This document shows, piece by piece, positions 1-8,260 of a DNA stretch of 49,729 nt; the first letter of the stretch is position 1, and every line of letters begins with the position of its first letter. The stretch lies in assembly GCA_003161635.1 (NCBI GenBank), contig PMOA01000083.1, positions 1-49,729 of the forward strand. The letters run 5' to 3'. The position numbers and the translations under genes are program-made. The notes under the pieces are model-generated. The model searched no databases, was not told the origin of the DNA, and saw only the letters and a list, made by a program, of their open reading frames with translations. Source of the DNA: Limisphaerales bacterium. GTDB taxonomy: Bacteria; Verrucomicrobiota; Verrucomicrobiia; Limisphaerales; UBA11358.

Positions 1-2
1 GC

Positions 3-629
3 GGCCCGGCGGTGAAGCCGATTGCCCTGAACATGGTTCAATGCTGCGCGGCGGATCCCGAGGTCCGGATTCCGATCTCCGGCATCGGCGGCATCTCGAC
101 CTGGCGGGATGCGGCGGAGTTCATCGCGCTCGGCTCGACGAGCGTGCAGGTTTGCACGGCGATCATGCACCATGGTTTTCGCATCGTGGAGGACATGGCC
201 GACAGTCTGAACGATTACCTCGATGGAAAGGGCATGAAGAGCGTGAGCGAACTCATCGGCAAAGCCGTGCCCGCGCTGCAAAAGTGGGAGAGGCTCGACC
301 TGCATTACAAGCGCATCGCCACCATCAACTACGACAAGTGCATCGGCTGCAATCTTTGCTACATCGCGTGCGAGGACGGCGCACACCAGGCCATCGCCCT
401 GATCAGCCCCGATGGTTATGGTCTTGGCCCCGGCCGCGTGCCGGGCAAGCCGATTCCGCAGATCAAAGAGAAAGAATGTGTCGGCTGCAACCTCTGCTCC
501 ATCGTCTGCCCCGTGGATGACTGCATCACGATGGTGAGCGTTGACACGGGGGAGCCGCACATGTCGTGGGACGACTACCAGGCCGCCCTTGCCCGCGGTG
601 AGGTGAAGCCGATACCGGCGCATCCGTAA
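3..629 (+). CDS. preA: NAD-dependent dihydropyrimidine dehydrogenase subunit PreA (5' end outside window)
   Basis: This is the C-terminal 208 residues of PreA, the catalytic subunit that reduces uracil or thymine to the 5,6-dihydro base with electrons from NADH delivered through PreT. The reading frame is open to the first bases of the window, so the start lies upstream. The end of the FMN-binding TIM barrel is visible (GIGGIST, then the G-S-T-S-VQV stretch). It is followed by a ferredoxin-like tail with two 4Fe-4S motifs, CIGCNLCYIAC and CVGCNLCSIVC, as in the family. The protein is cytoplasmic. The next gene, mmsA, starts 16 bp downstream on the same strand, and hydA follows it, which supports a pyrimidine-degradation role over other dihydroorotate dehydrogenase-like enzymes. 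The identification rests on the twin Fe-S tail plus this context. Confidence 0.92.
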   Translation, partial: GPAVKPIALNMVQCCAADPEVRIPISGIGGISTWRDAAEFIALGSTSVQVCTAIMHHGFRIVEDMADSLNDYLDGKGMKSVSELIGKAVPALQKWERLDLHYKRIATINYDKCIGCNLCYIACEDGAHQAIALISPDGYGLGPGRVPGKPIPQIKEKECVGCNLCSIVCPVDDCITMVSVDTGEPHMSWDDYQAALARGEVKPIPAHP

Positions 630-645
630 CCCTATTCCCTATTGC

Positions 646-2151
646 ATGAACAAGACACTCAATCCGGTCCCCGTATGTTTCGGTGGCGAGTGGCGCGAAA
701 TCAAAGACGTTGCCACGACGCCGGTTCACAATCCGTCCACTGGTGACGTCATCGCCGAGACGCCGCTGTGCACCGCGGCACACGTCAATGAAGCTGTCGA
801 AGCTGCCGCCGCCGCGTTTCCCGGCTGGATGGAAACGCCCGCGGTCGAGCGCGCCCGGGTTTTCTTCAAATTCAAGGCGTTGCTGGAGGAAAATTTCGAC
901 GACCTCGTGCGCAGCAACACGCGCGAGCACGGCAAGACGGTCGTTGAGTCGCGCGGCGATGTGAAGCGCGGCATCGAGATGGTCGAATTCGCCTGCGGCG
1001 TCCCGTCGCTGCTGATGGGCGAGACGCTGGAAAACCTCGCGCGCGGCATTGATTGCGAGACCATCCGCCAGCCGCTCGGCGTCTGCGCCGGCATCACGCC
1101 GTTCAACTTTCCCTGCATGGTGCCGCTCTGGATGTATCCCGTCGCCATCGTTTGCGGCAACACGTTCGTGCTCAAGCCGAGCGAAAAAGTCCCGCTCACC
1201 GCCATCAAAGTTGGAAAACTGTTTGAGCAGGCCGGCCTTCCGAAGGGCGTGCTGAACATCGTCCACGGCGGACGCGACTGCGTGCATGCGCTGCTCACGC
1301 ATCCGAAGGTGAGGGCGATTTCATTCGTCGGCTCGACGCCGGTGGCAAAATACATTTACGAAACCGGCACGAAGCACGGCAAACGCGTCCAGTCCAACGG
1401 CGGCGCGAAAAATTTCACGCTGCTCATGCCGGATGCCGACGTGGAAAATTCCACGCGCGGTGTCATCGAAGCCGCGTTCGGCTGCGCGGGCGAGCGGTGC
1501 ATGGCCGGCTCGACCGCAGTCGTTGTCGGCGCGGCGGAGAAAACGATTATGCCCACGCTCGTCGAAGCCACGAGGCGAATCAAGGTCGGCCCGACCGATC
1601 GCGACCCGCAACCCGACATGGGCGCGGTCATCACGCGCCAGCACCGCGACCGTGTTTTGCAATTGATCGAAACCGGCGTGAAGGAAGGCGCAAAAATCCC
1701 CGCCGATGGCCGCGGCGTGAAAATCAACGGTGCGCCGAACGGTTTTTTTGTCGGCGCGACGATTCTCGATCACGTCCAGCCCGGCATGACCGTGGCGAAG
1801 GAGGAGGTTTTCGGTCCGGTGCTGAACGTGATGCACATGGAGGATTTGGACGCGGCGATTGAACTGGCCAACAAATCCGCCTACGGCAACGGCGCTTCGA
1901 TTTTCACGCGCTCCGGCAAGGCCGCGCGCGAGTTCAAGCATCGCATCAAATGCGGCATGGTCGGCATCAACATCGGCGTGCCCGCCTCGATGGCGTGGTT
2001 CCCGTTCAACGGCTGGAACGAATCGTTCTTCGGCGATCTCCACATGCAGGGCAGGGAAGGTGTGCAATTTTTCACGCAACAGAAGGTGACGATGAGCCGC
2101 TGGTTCAGTTTTGGCGAAGGGGACGTGTGGCATACGGAAGCGAAGAAATGA
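646..2151 (+). CDS. mmsA: CoA-acylating methylmalonate/malonate-semialdehyde dehydrogenase
   Basis: A 501-residue aldehyde dehydrogenase superfamily protein of the usual MMSDH length. The family oxidises methylmalonate semialdehyde with NAD+ and CoA to propionyl-CoA and CO2, and malonate semialdehyde to acetyl-CoA. Visible landmarks are the cofactor-binding stretch ITPFNFPCMVPLWM, the PSEKVP segment, and the nucleophile in AGERCMAGS (Cys285, close to the position in characterised MMSDH). The ERCM motif with the downstream KEEVFGPVL segment favours MMSDH over generic aldehyde dehydrogenases. The ATG at 646 has no obvious Shine-Dalgarno sequence but gives the expected N terminus. It sits 16 bp after preA, and the first repeat element begins 3 bp after its stop. 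In this cluster it would be the last step of thymine and uracil breakdown, feeding propionyl-CoA to the prp genes. Confidence 0.93.
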   Translation: MNKTLNPVPVCFGGEWREIKDVATTPVHNPSTGDVIAETPLCTAAHVNEAVEAAAAAFPGWMETPAVERARVFFKFKALLEENFDDLVRSNTREHGKTVVESRGDVKRGIEMVEFACGVPSLLMGETLENLARGIDCETIRQPLGVCAGITPFNFPCMVPLWMYPVAIVCGNTFVLKPSEKVPLTAIKVGKLFEQAGLPKGVLNIVHGGRDCVHALLTHPKVRAISFVGSTPVAKYIYETGTKHGKRVQSNGGAKNFTLLMPDADVENSTRGVIEAAFGCAGERCMAGSTAVVVGAAEKTIMPTLVEATRRIKVGPTDRDPQPDMGAVITRQHRDRVLQLIETGVKEGAKIPADGRGVKINGAPNGFFVGATILDHVQPGMTVAKEEVFGPVLNVMHMEDLDAAIELANKSAYGNGASIFTRSGKAAREFKHRIKCGMVGINIGVPASMAWFPFNGWNESFFGDLHMQGREGVQFFTQQKVTMSRWFSFGEGDVWHTEAKK

Positions 2152-2154
2152 TTT

Positions 2155-2298
2155 CATTAACACCTGGCTTCAGCCAGGTGTGGTCGCAACGAAGAATGTT
2201 TAGCCGTTTCAACGGCTTTCCATGCGCCGAATAAACCGTTAAAACGGTTATGAGATTGCAGCCAGCAAGTCACCTGGCTGAAGCCGGGTGTTAATGAG
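2155..2298. repeat. REP/BIME-like element, copy A (non-coding)
   Basis: A 144-bp element between mmsA and hydA. Its ends are inverted copies of each other: the left reads CATTAACACCTGGCTTCAGC and the right ends in GGCTGAAGCCGGGTGTTAATGAG (quoted here only to show the mirror order). Each end is itself palindromic around a 2-base centre. Two internal hairpins, around 2202-2216 (CCGTTTCAACGG) and 2233-2250 (AACCGTTAAAACGGTT), complete a four-hairpin layout. The same layout recurs at 3753-4343 and 6775-6928. I see no coding potential in it. Confidence 0.85.
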
Positions 2299-2331
2299 AG
2301 ACAGAAACACGGAAATGTTTAGAGTTTGGTT

Positions 2332-3714
2332 ATGAGCCTATTGATTAAAAATGGAGAAATAGTGACCGCGAGCGAACGCTACGTGGCCGACATTTTTTGC
2401 GAAAACGAAACCATCACGCGCATTGATCGCAACATCACAGCGCCGCGCGGCGCGGAGGTGATTGAGGCTAAAGGAAAGTTTGTTTTCCCCGGCTTCATTG
2501 ATCCGCACGTCCACATTTATCTGCCGTTCATGGGCACGTTTTCGAAGGACAATTACGTGACCGGCAGCCAGGCCGCGATTGTCGGCGGCACCACGACACT
2601 TATCGAGATGTGCTGTCCGTCGCGCAAGGACGACGCGCTGGAGAGTTTCGAGCTTTGGATGTCGCAGGCCGTCGGCAAGTCCGCGTGCGACTTCTCGTTT
2701 CACATGGGTGTGTCGCGGTTCGACGACAAGACCGGGAAGCAACTTCGCGAAATCGTGAAGCGCGGCATCGGCTCGTTCAAAATTTTTCTCGCCTACAAAG
2801 GCGCGTTCGGCGTGGACGACACGGAACTTTATCGCATACTCAAACTGGCGAAGGAACTTGGCGTCATCGTCACCGCGCATTGCGAGAACGAAACGCTCGT
2901 GGCCGAACGCTCGAAGGAACTCCTCGCCGCCGGCAAGACCGATCCCGGCCAGCATTACGAGAGCCGCCCGCCCGCCGTCGAAGCCGAGGGCGTGCATCAC
3001 CTGATGACCTTCGCCGAACTGACCGGCGCGGCAACTTACATCGTCCACGTAAGTTGCCAGGAAGCGCTTGACCAGGCCATTGCCGCCCGTCAACGCGGCG
3101 TGCGAGTGGCGGTTGAAACACTGATTCAGTATCTCACGCTCGACAAAACCTGCGCGGAGCAGCCGAAATTCGAGGGCGCGAAATATGTCATGTCTCCGCC
3201 GCTGCGCGACAAGCGGAATCAGGCAATTCTCTGGAACGGCCTGCGCGACGGCCTCGTGCAAACCGTCGCCACCGATCACTGTCCGTTCGATTTCAAGACG
3301 CAAAAGACGATGGGCAAAAATGATTTCACCAAGATTCCCAACGGCATTCCGTCGCTCGAAGAACGCATCAACCTGCTCTACACTTGCGGCGTGAAGGCGG
3401 GGAAGATTGACCTGCACACGTTCGTGAACGCCGCCAGCACGCAGGTCGCGAAGTTGTTCGATCTCTTCCCGCGCAAAGGCACGATCCAGCCCGGCGCCGA
3501 CGCCGACCTCGTGGTGTTCGACCCGAATTATCGCGGAAAAATTTCCGCCAAAACGCAGCACATGAACGTGGATTATAGCGCGTTCGAGGGCTGGAAAATT
3601 GAAGGCCGTCCCAGCGTCGTCACCGTGCGCGGTCAAGTTGCGGTGCGCGATGGAAAATTCGTCGGCAAACCCGGCCGCGGAAAATTTTTACAACGGAAGC
3701 CGGGTCACTTTTGA
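2332..3714 (+). CDS. hydA: Dihydropyrimidinase (cyclic imide hydrolase)
   Basis: A 460-residue amidohydrolase that opens dihydrouracil or dihydrothymine to the N-carbamoyl-beta-amino acid. All binuclear zinc ligands of the family are visible: His59 and His61 in DPHVH, Lys150 (the carboxylated lysine) in GSFKIFLAYKG, His183 in VTAHCEN, His239 in IVHVSCQ, and Asp315 in ATDHCPF. The substrate-loop region and the C-terminal PGADADLVVFD segment are also typical. I chose ATG 2332 over the in-frame TTG at 2326 because MSLLIKNG is the usual amidohydrolase N terminus. The enzyme is cytoplasmic. It lies between two copies of the same repeat family. Hydantoinase or allantoinase are alternatives by family, but the preA/mmsA context favours dihydropyrimidinase. 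Confidence 0.93.
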   Translation: MSLLIKNGEIVTASERYVADIFCENETITRIDRNITAPRGAEVIEAKGKFVFPGFIDPHVHIYLPFMGTFSKDNYVTGSQAAIVGGTTTLIEMCCPSRKDDALESFELWMSQAVGKSACDFSFHMGVSRFDDKTGKQLREIVKRGIGSFKIFLAYKGAFGVDDTELYRILKLAKELGVIVTAHCENETLVAERSKELLAAGKTDPGQHYESRPPAVEAEGVHHLMTFAELTGAATYIVHVSCQEALDQAIAARQRGVRVAVETLIQYLTLDKTCAEQPKFEGAKYVMSPPLRDKRNQAILWNGLRDGLVQTVATDHCPFDFKTQKTMGKNDFTKIPNGIPSLEERINLLYTCGVKAGKIDLHTFVNAASTQVAKLFDLFPRKGTIQPGADADLVVFDPNYRGKISAKTQHMNVDYSAFEGWKIEGRPSVVTVRGQVAVRDGKFVGKPGRGKFLQRKPGHF

Positions 3715-3752
3715 AGGTTATCAGACTCTTACGAATGAAACAGTTGCTCAAC

Positions 3753-4343
3753 TCTCTTATTAACACCCAACTTCAGTTGGGTGTTTGTCACAGTAAACGG
3801 CTGAAACCGTTTTAACGGTTTCCTCAATCACCATGTCTACCGGCGCCTATTCCCGTTGCTGGCTTCATTTGATTTGGGGAACGCTCAAACGCGAAGGGAT
3901 GTTCGCGCCACCGGCAGCAGCAAAAGTGTCCGGTTTCCTGACTGCCTATTCCAAGGAGAATGGCATCTACATGAAAACCAATTTCGTGAACACCGATCAT
4001 GTTCACGCGCTGATTGATTTGCCTACGGGTATGACGATTGAGCAGGTGGTCAAGCTGTTCAAAGGCGCATCTTCTCATTGGATTAACGAACAGGATTTGG
4101 TTGCGGGAAAATTCGCATGGGGGCGTGGATACGGCGCATTTTCAGTTTCACAATCTGGTGTGGATGAAGTATGCGCTTACATTGCCGGACAAGCCGAGCA
4201 TCATCGGATGAAATCTTTCGCTGAAGAATACGAAAGAATTGTAAAAGTTTACGGACTTGAGTGGCACGATGAAGAAACCGTTGAAACGGTTTCTTCTCAA
4301 TCCACACGTCCGACACCCCTCGTTAAAACGGGGGGTCAATGAG
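3753..4343 (+). mobile_element. REP-type element carrying its own Y1 transposase (copy B)
   Basis: This 591-bp unit has the same layout as the non-coding copies A and C. The left end is TTATTAACACCCAACTTCAG followed by its mirror. Internal hairpins lie at 3803-3822 (a perfect 9-bp stem, GAAACCGTT with AACGGTTTC) and 4271-4296 (a 12-bp stem of the same core). A right-end palindrome lies around 4312-4335, and the unit closes in TCAATGAG. The transposase gene fills the space that is only some tens of bases long in the other copies. This suggests B is the autonomous or ancestral form and A and C are transposase-less derivatives. The exact end points are inferred from alignment with A and C. Confidence 0.75.
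3833..4342 (+). CDS. REP-associated tyrosine transposase (RAYT / IS200-like Y1 HUH protein)
   Basis: A 169-residue Y1 transposase domain protein. The HUH-type metal motif appears as DHVH (His56, His58) in [14 protein letters not shown]. The single catalytic tyrosine is Tyr116 in [12 protein letters not shown], the pattern typical of RAYT and IS200 TnpA proteins. The N terminus ([13 protein letters not shown]) also matches the family. These enzymes nick single-stranded DNA at hairpins next to short guide sequences. Here the gene is enclosed by hairpins of the kind repeated at 2155-2298 and 6775-6928, which suggests those are its substrates. The last residues are encoded by the element's right-hand hairpins, so the C terminus after about residue 145 is probably not part of the fold. 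The gene appears intact. Confidence 0.88.
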   Translation: MSTGAYSRCWLHLIWGTLKREGMFAPPAAAKVSGFLTAYSKENGIYMKTNFVNTDHVHALIDLPTGMTIEQVVKLFKGASSHWINEQDLVAGKFAWGRGYGAFSVSQSGVDEVCAYIAGQAEHHRMKSFAEEYERIVKVYGLEWHDEETVETVSSQSTRPTPLVKTGGQ

Positions 4344-4353
4344 AAATTATCAA

Positions 4354-5865
4354 ATGGCGATCACTCACCACGTCAAAGTCCACCCGTCGAATGTTCCGCT
4401 GCCAAAGACGGGGCAACTGGCGTGGAAACTCGCCGGCATCGCGACGGACAAGGCGCCAATTCTTCCCAAAGTCGCGGAGATGGTCGTCAACCGCGTCATT
4501 GACAACGCCGCCGTTGCCATTGCGGCCATCAATCGCGAGCCGGTCGCCAATGCTCGCACGCAGGCGCTCGCGCATCCGCGGGCAAACGGCGCGGCGCTGT
4601 TTGGTGTGCCGGGCGAACAGCGATTTGATTGCGAGTGGGCGGCGTGGGCCAATGGCGTCGCCGTGCGCGAACTGGACATGCACGACACGTTTCTCGCGGC
4701 GGATTATTCGCATCCCGGCGACAACATCCCGCCGCTGCTCGCCGTGGCGCAGCAATGCGGTTGCACCGGCGCGCAGTTGCTTCGCGGCATCGTCGTCGCC
4801 TACGAAATTCAGATGGACCTCGTGCGCGCCATCTGTTTGCACGAGCACAAGAAGGATCACATCGCGCATCTTTGTCCGTCCGCCGCCGCCGGCATCGGCG
4901 CGATGCTCGGCCTCGACACGGACACGATTTATCAGGCGGTGCAACAGGCGGTGCATGTCGGTTTTTCCACGCGGCAATCACGCAAGGGCGGGATTTCGAG
5001 TTGGAAAGCCTGCGCGCCCGCCCACGCCGGCAAGCTCGCCATCGAAGCCGTGGATCGCGCGATGCGCGGCGAAAAAAGTCCGTCGCCGATTTACGAGGGC
5101 GAGGACAGCGTCATCGCGTGGATGCTCGGCGGCAAAGATGCCAGCTACGAAGTTCCGCTGCCCGCGCCCGGCGAGCCGTGCCGCGCGATTCTTGATTCCT
5201 ACACGAAGGAACATTCCGCCGAGTATCAGGCGCAGGCGTGGATTGATCTGGCGTTCCGGTTGCGCGGGAAAATTCCTGATCTGAAATCCATCCGTGAGGT
5301 GACGATTCACACCAGCCATCACACGCACGCGGTCATCGGCAGCGGCGCGAACGATCCGCAGAAATACGACCCGCGCGCCAGCCGCGAGACGCTCGACCAC
5401 AGTCTGATGTTCATCTTCGCCGCCGCGCTGCACACCGGTTTCTGGCAGCACATCAAAAATTACGCGCCTGAAGTCGTGCGGCATCCTGACGTGGTCGCGC
5501 TCTGGCAAAAAATCAAAACCGTTGAAGACTCGGAATGGACGCGTCGCTATCATTCGACCGACCCGAACGAAAAAGCCTTTGGTGGTCGCGTGGAAATTAT
5601 TTTCAACGACGGAAAAAAACTCGTTGACGAAATCGCTGTGGCCGACGCGCATCCGCTCGGCGCGCGTCCATTCGCGCGGGCTAATTACATCCACAAGTTC
5701 CAGACGCTCACGAAAGATTTGATTTCGCGCGAAGAAAGCGAGCGCTTCATCAAGGCGGCGCAGCGTTTGGGTGAATTGAAAGCAAACGAACTTGGCATGC
5801 TGAACGTCGTGCTGCCGCCGGGACAACTGACTTGCGCCGCGCGCGATAAACGTGGCATTTTTTGA
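4354..5865 (+). CDS. prpD: MmgE/PrpD family 2-methylcitrate dehydratase
   Basis: A 503-residue PrpD-type protein that removes water from 2-methylcitrate in the methylcitrate cycle. The hallmark segment [20 protein letters not shown] (residues about 107-126) and the later [11 protein letters not shown] segment match the family, and the length is normal. An in-frame ATG at 4339 exists, but it is formed by the closing bases of the upstream transposable element (TCAATGAG). I therefore place the native start at ATG 4354, which gives [12 protein letters not shown]. Its stop is separated by 3 bp from the prpB start, so the two are surely co-transcribed. The substrate assignment rests on the adjacent prpB and prpC. 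MmgE/PrpD homologues can act on other citrate-like substrates. Confidence 0.9.
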   Translation: MAITHHVKVHPSNVPLPKTGQLAWKLAGIATDKAPILPKVAEMVVNRVIDNAAVAIAAINREPVANARTQALAHPRANGAALFGVPGEQRFDCEWAAWANGVAVRELDMHDTFLAADYSHPGDNIPPLLAVAQQCGCTGAQLLRGIVVAYEIQMDLVRAICLHEHKKDHIAHLCPSAAAGIGAMLGLDTDTIYQAVQQAVHVGFSTRQSRKGGISSWKACAPAHAGKLAIEAVDRAMRGEKSPSPIYEGEDSVIAWMLGGKDASYEVPLPAPGEPCRAILDSYTKEHSAEYQAQAWIDLAFRLRGKIPDLKSIREVTIHTSHHTHAVIGSGANDPQKYDPRASRETLDHSLMFIFAAALHTGFWQHIKNYAPEVVRHPDVVALWQKIKTVEDSEWTRRYHSTDPNEKAFGGRVEIIFNDGKKLVDEIAVADAHPLGARPFARANYIHKFQTLTKDLISREESERFIKAAQRLGELKANELGMLNVVLPPGQLTCAARDKRGIF

Positions 5866-5868
5866 CTT

Positions 5869-6762
5869 ATGTTGTTCGCCAGAAAATCTTCTGCACAGAA
5901 ACGAGCCGGGCTTCGCGCGGCGCTGAAGTCGGGCAAGCTGCTGCGATTTCCCGGCGCGTTCTCTCCACTCGTCGCCATGCTCATCAAGCGTCAGGGATTT
6001 GAAGGCGTTTATGTTTCCGGCGCGGCGCTGTCGGCGGATTTGGGTTTGCCGGATATCGGGCTGACGACGTTGTCCGAAGTGGCTGCCCGCGGCGGCGCGA
6101 TTGCCCGCGCGACCGATTTGCCCGCGCTGATTGACGCAGACACGGGTTTCGGCGAAGCGCTGAATGTGGCGCGCACGATTCAAACGCTTGAAGACGCGGG
6201 GCTGTGCGGCTGTCATCTGGAAGACCAGGTGAATCCCAAACGTTGCGGCCATCTCGACAACAAATCGCTCGTGTCCGCCGCCGACATGGTTAAAAAAATC
6301 CGCGCCGCTGCGAGCGCACGACGCGACCAGAATTTTGTCATCATGGCGCGGACGGATGCGCGGGCTTCCGAAGGTTTGGACGGCGCGATTGCCCGGGCGA
6401 AGGCTTGCGTTGACGCCGGCGCGGACGCGATTTTTCCCGAAGCACTGGCGGACGAAGGCGAGTTTGAAAAGTTCCGCAAGGCCATCAAAGTTCCATTGCT
6501 GGCAAACATGACGGAGTTCGGCAAAACCAAATTGCTGACGGCAAAACAGCTTTCCGATCTGGGAATCAACATCGTGATTTATCCGGTGACGACGCTGCGG
6601 CTGGCGATGAAAGCGGTGGAGGATGGTCTGGCCGTTTTGAAAAAAGCGGGCACGCAAGAATCGTTGCTCAAGGAGATGCAGACGCGCGCGGCGCTTTACA
6701 AATTGATTCGCTACAAGGATTACGAGCAGTTCGACAAGGACGTGTTTAATTTCAAGTTGTGA
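5869..6762 (+). CDS. prpB: Methylisocitrate lyase (isocitrate lyase/PEP mutase superfamily)
   Basis: A 297-residue lyase that splits 2-methylisocitrate into pyruvate and succinate. It shows the PrpB catalytic signature KRCGH (residues 124-128, with catalytic Cys126) and the metal-binding DADTG segment (Asp89, Asp91). The substrate-loop sequence GVYVSGAALSADLGLPDIG is also present. The C-terminal FNFKL is close to the end of the family alignment, so the gene is full length. It starts 3 bp after prpD stops. Copy C of the repeat family follows 12 bp after its stop, before prpC. Isocitrate lyase itself is longer, and oxaloacetate decarboxylase variants are possible, but prpD and prpC on either side make methylisocitrate lyase the best call. 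Confidence 0.92.
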   Translation: MLFARKSSAQKRAGLRAALKSGKLLRFPGAFSPLVAMLIKRQGFEGVYVSGAALSADLGLPDIGLTTLSEVAARGGAIARATDLPALIDADTGFGEALNVARTIQTLEDAGLCGCHLEDQVNPKRCGHLDNKSLVSAADMVKKIRAAASARRDQNFVIMARTDARASEGLDGAIARAKACVDAGADAIFPEALADEGEFEKFRKAIKVPLLANMTEFGKTKLLTAKQLSDLGINIVIYPVTTLRLAMKAVEDGLAVLKKAGTQESLLKEMQTRAALYKLIRYKDYEQFDKDVFNFKL

Positions 6763-6774
6763 AAAGCGGATACT

Positions 6775-6928
6775 CTCATTAACTCCCGGCTTCAGCCGGG
6801 TGTGGGAGAGGTGGATGGCGTAAAACCGTTTTAACGGTTTTCTGACTGTCGAATGCGCGTGGAAACCGTTGAAACGGTTCTGCGATTCGGCGACATGAAA
6901 TCCCTGGCTGAAGCCAGGGGTTAATGAG
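6775..6928. repeat. REP/BIME-like element, copy C (non-coding)
   Basis: A 154-bp element between prpB and prpC with the same four-hairpin architecture as copy A. The left end is CTCATTAACTCCCGGCTTC with its palindromic partner. Internal hairpins lie at 6822-6841 (AAAACCGTT/AACGGTTTT) and 6861-6880 (AAACCGTTGAAACGGTT). The right end, CTGGCTGAAGCCAGGG then GTTAATGAG, mirrors the left. Overall identity to copy A is highest in the hairpins and low between them, as expected for structure-selected repeats. It has no coding potential. Confidence 0.85.
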
Positions 6929-6958
6929 AGGAAGCTACAATTTAATGGAAGACAAAAC

Positions 6959-8095
6959 ATGAGCGACGAAGCAGAAGTCATCCATCACGGACTCGACGGC
7001 GTGGTCGTGGACACGACGCGCATCTCGAAGGTGATGCCGGAGATCAACTCGCTGGTGTATCGCGGCTATCCAGTGCAGGAGCTAGCCGGGCAATGCAGCT
7101 TTGAGGAGGTGGCGTGGCTCATCTGGCACGGCGAGTTGCCGAATGCGTCCGAACTGAAATCTTTTCAGGCCGGCGAGCGGGCGCGCCGCAACATCAGTCC
7201 GGCGCTCCTTGACGTGATCCACAAATCTTCGCGCGCCGCGCACCCGATGGACGTGTTGCGAACGGCGGTCAGTTTCCTTGGCGTGGAAGACGCCGCGCCG
7301 GAAAAAACGGACGCCGCCGCGAATCTCAACCGTGCCGTGGACCTGCTGGCGAAAATCCCGACGGTGATCGGAGCGTTTTACCGCCTGCGCAAGGGGCAGA
7401 ATTTCATCCCGCCGCGCGGTGACTTGAGCATCGCGGAGAATTTTTTCCACGTGTGTTTCGGCAAAGTGCCCGCGCCGGAAGTGGTGCGCGCGTTCGAGGT
7501 GTCGCTGGTGCTCTACGCCGAACACGGATTCAACGCCTCCACGTTTTCCGCGCGCGTGGTCGTATCGAGTCTGACGGACATTTTCGGCGCGGTCACCGCC
7601 GGCATCGCGTCGCTCAAGGGCCAGTTGCACGGCGGTGCGAACGAGGCGGTGATGCGGATGCTGTTGGAAATCGGCGAACCGGCCCGCGCCCGCGACTGGT
7701 TGCTCGCCGCGCTCCGCGAGAAGCGCGTGGTGATGGGCTTCGGTCACCGCGTCTACAAGAAAGGCGATTCGCGCGTGCCGACGATGAAAAAATACGCGCG
7801 GAAAATGGCCGCCTTCACCGGGCACGAAAAATGGCTGGAAATCTCGGACATTCTCGAAGCCACGATGATTGAGCAGAAGGGCATTTTCCCGAACCTCGAT
7901 TTTCCGTCCGGCCCGACCTATTACATGATGGGCATTGATATTGACATGTTCACGCCCATCTTTGTGATGGCGCGCATCACGGGCATGACGGCGCACGTCA
8001 TGGAGCAACTCGCGAACAACCGGCTCATCCGGCCGTTGTCCAAATACACCGGGCCGGGCGAGCGGCGCGTCGTCCCGTTGAAGCAACGCGGGTAA
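6959..8095 (+). CDS. prpC: 2-Methylcitrate synthase / citrate synthase family
   Basis: A 378-residue type II short citrate synthase that condenses propionyl-CoA (or acetyl-CoA) with oxaloacetate. The catalytic residues are in place: His224 in QLHGGANEAVM, His263 in MGFGHRVYKKGD, and Asp314 in PNLDFPSG. An additional oxaloacetate-binding His189 lies in YAEHGFNAS. Its length matches PrpC and other short bacterial citrate synthases, which lack the N-terminal extension of hexameric GltA. Placement 196 bp after prpB, across only a repeat element, supports 2-methylcitrate synthase. Sequence alone cannot exclude a dual-function citrate synthase. Confidence 0.88.
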   Translation: MSDEAEVIHHGLDGVVVDTTRISKVMPEINSLVYRGYPVQELAGQCSFEEVAWLIWHGELPNASELKSFQAGERARRNISPALLDVIHKSSRAAHPMDVLRTAVSFLGVEDAAPEKTDAAANLNRAVDLLAKIPTVIGAFYRLRKGQNFIPPRGDLSIAENFFHVCFGKVPAPEVVRAFEVSLVLYAEHGFNASTFSARVVVSSLTDIFGAVTAGIASLKGQLHGGANEAVMRMLLEIGEPARARDWLLAALREKRVVMGFGHRVYKKGDSRVPTMKKYARKMAAFTGHEKWLEISDILEATMIEQKGIFPNLDFPSGPTYYMMGIDIDMFTPIFVMARITGMTAHVMEQLANNRLIRPLSKYTGPGERRVVPLKQRG

Positions 8096-8229
8096 GAAGC
8101 ACCAAATTCCAAGCTCCAACATCCAGAGAAGCTCCAAACTTCAAAATCCAATTGGGAATGCAGATCGCCCATTTTGAAGCTTGGTGCTTGGAGTTTCTCT
8201 GGAGCTTGGATGTTGGCGCTTGGTGCTTC
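8096..8229. repeat. Long imperfect inverted repeat, word-like (GAAGCACCAA family)
   Basis: Immediately after the prpC stop, the left arm (8096-8147) is built of short related words such as CCAAGCTCCAACATCCAGAG. The right arm (8171-8229) is its near reverse complement (CTCTGGAGCTTGGATGTTGG), separated by about 23 bases. The transcript could fold into one long stem. It is a different family from the hairpin elements upstream, and I see no gene in it. It may end prpC transcripts or separate prpC from the permease gene. Confidence 0.75.
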
Positions 8230-8260
8230 CCAAAGCTGATGTCGTTTGTTAGAAGACGTC

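Noticed and set aside
2338-3636. 432-codon minus-strand frame over hydA
   Set aside because: hydA on the plus strand shows every metal ligand of the family; the opposite frame is a shadow.
2155-6928. CRISPR array from the recurring hairpin sequences
   Set aside because: The repeats are palindromic, widely and unevenly spaced, interrupted by genes, and have no cas genes nearby.
4978-6981. 667-codon minus-strand frame over prpD and prpB
   Set aside because: It is antisense to two well-supported genes. The translation is Arg/His/Gln-rich with no domain character, as expected for the shadow of GC-rich codons.
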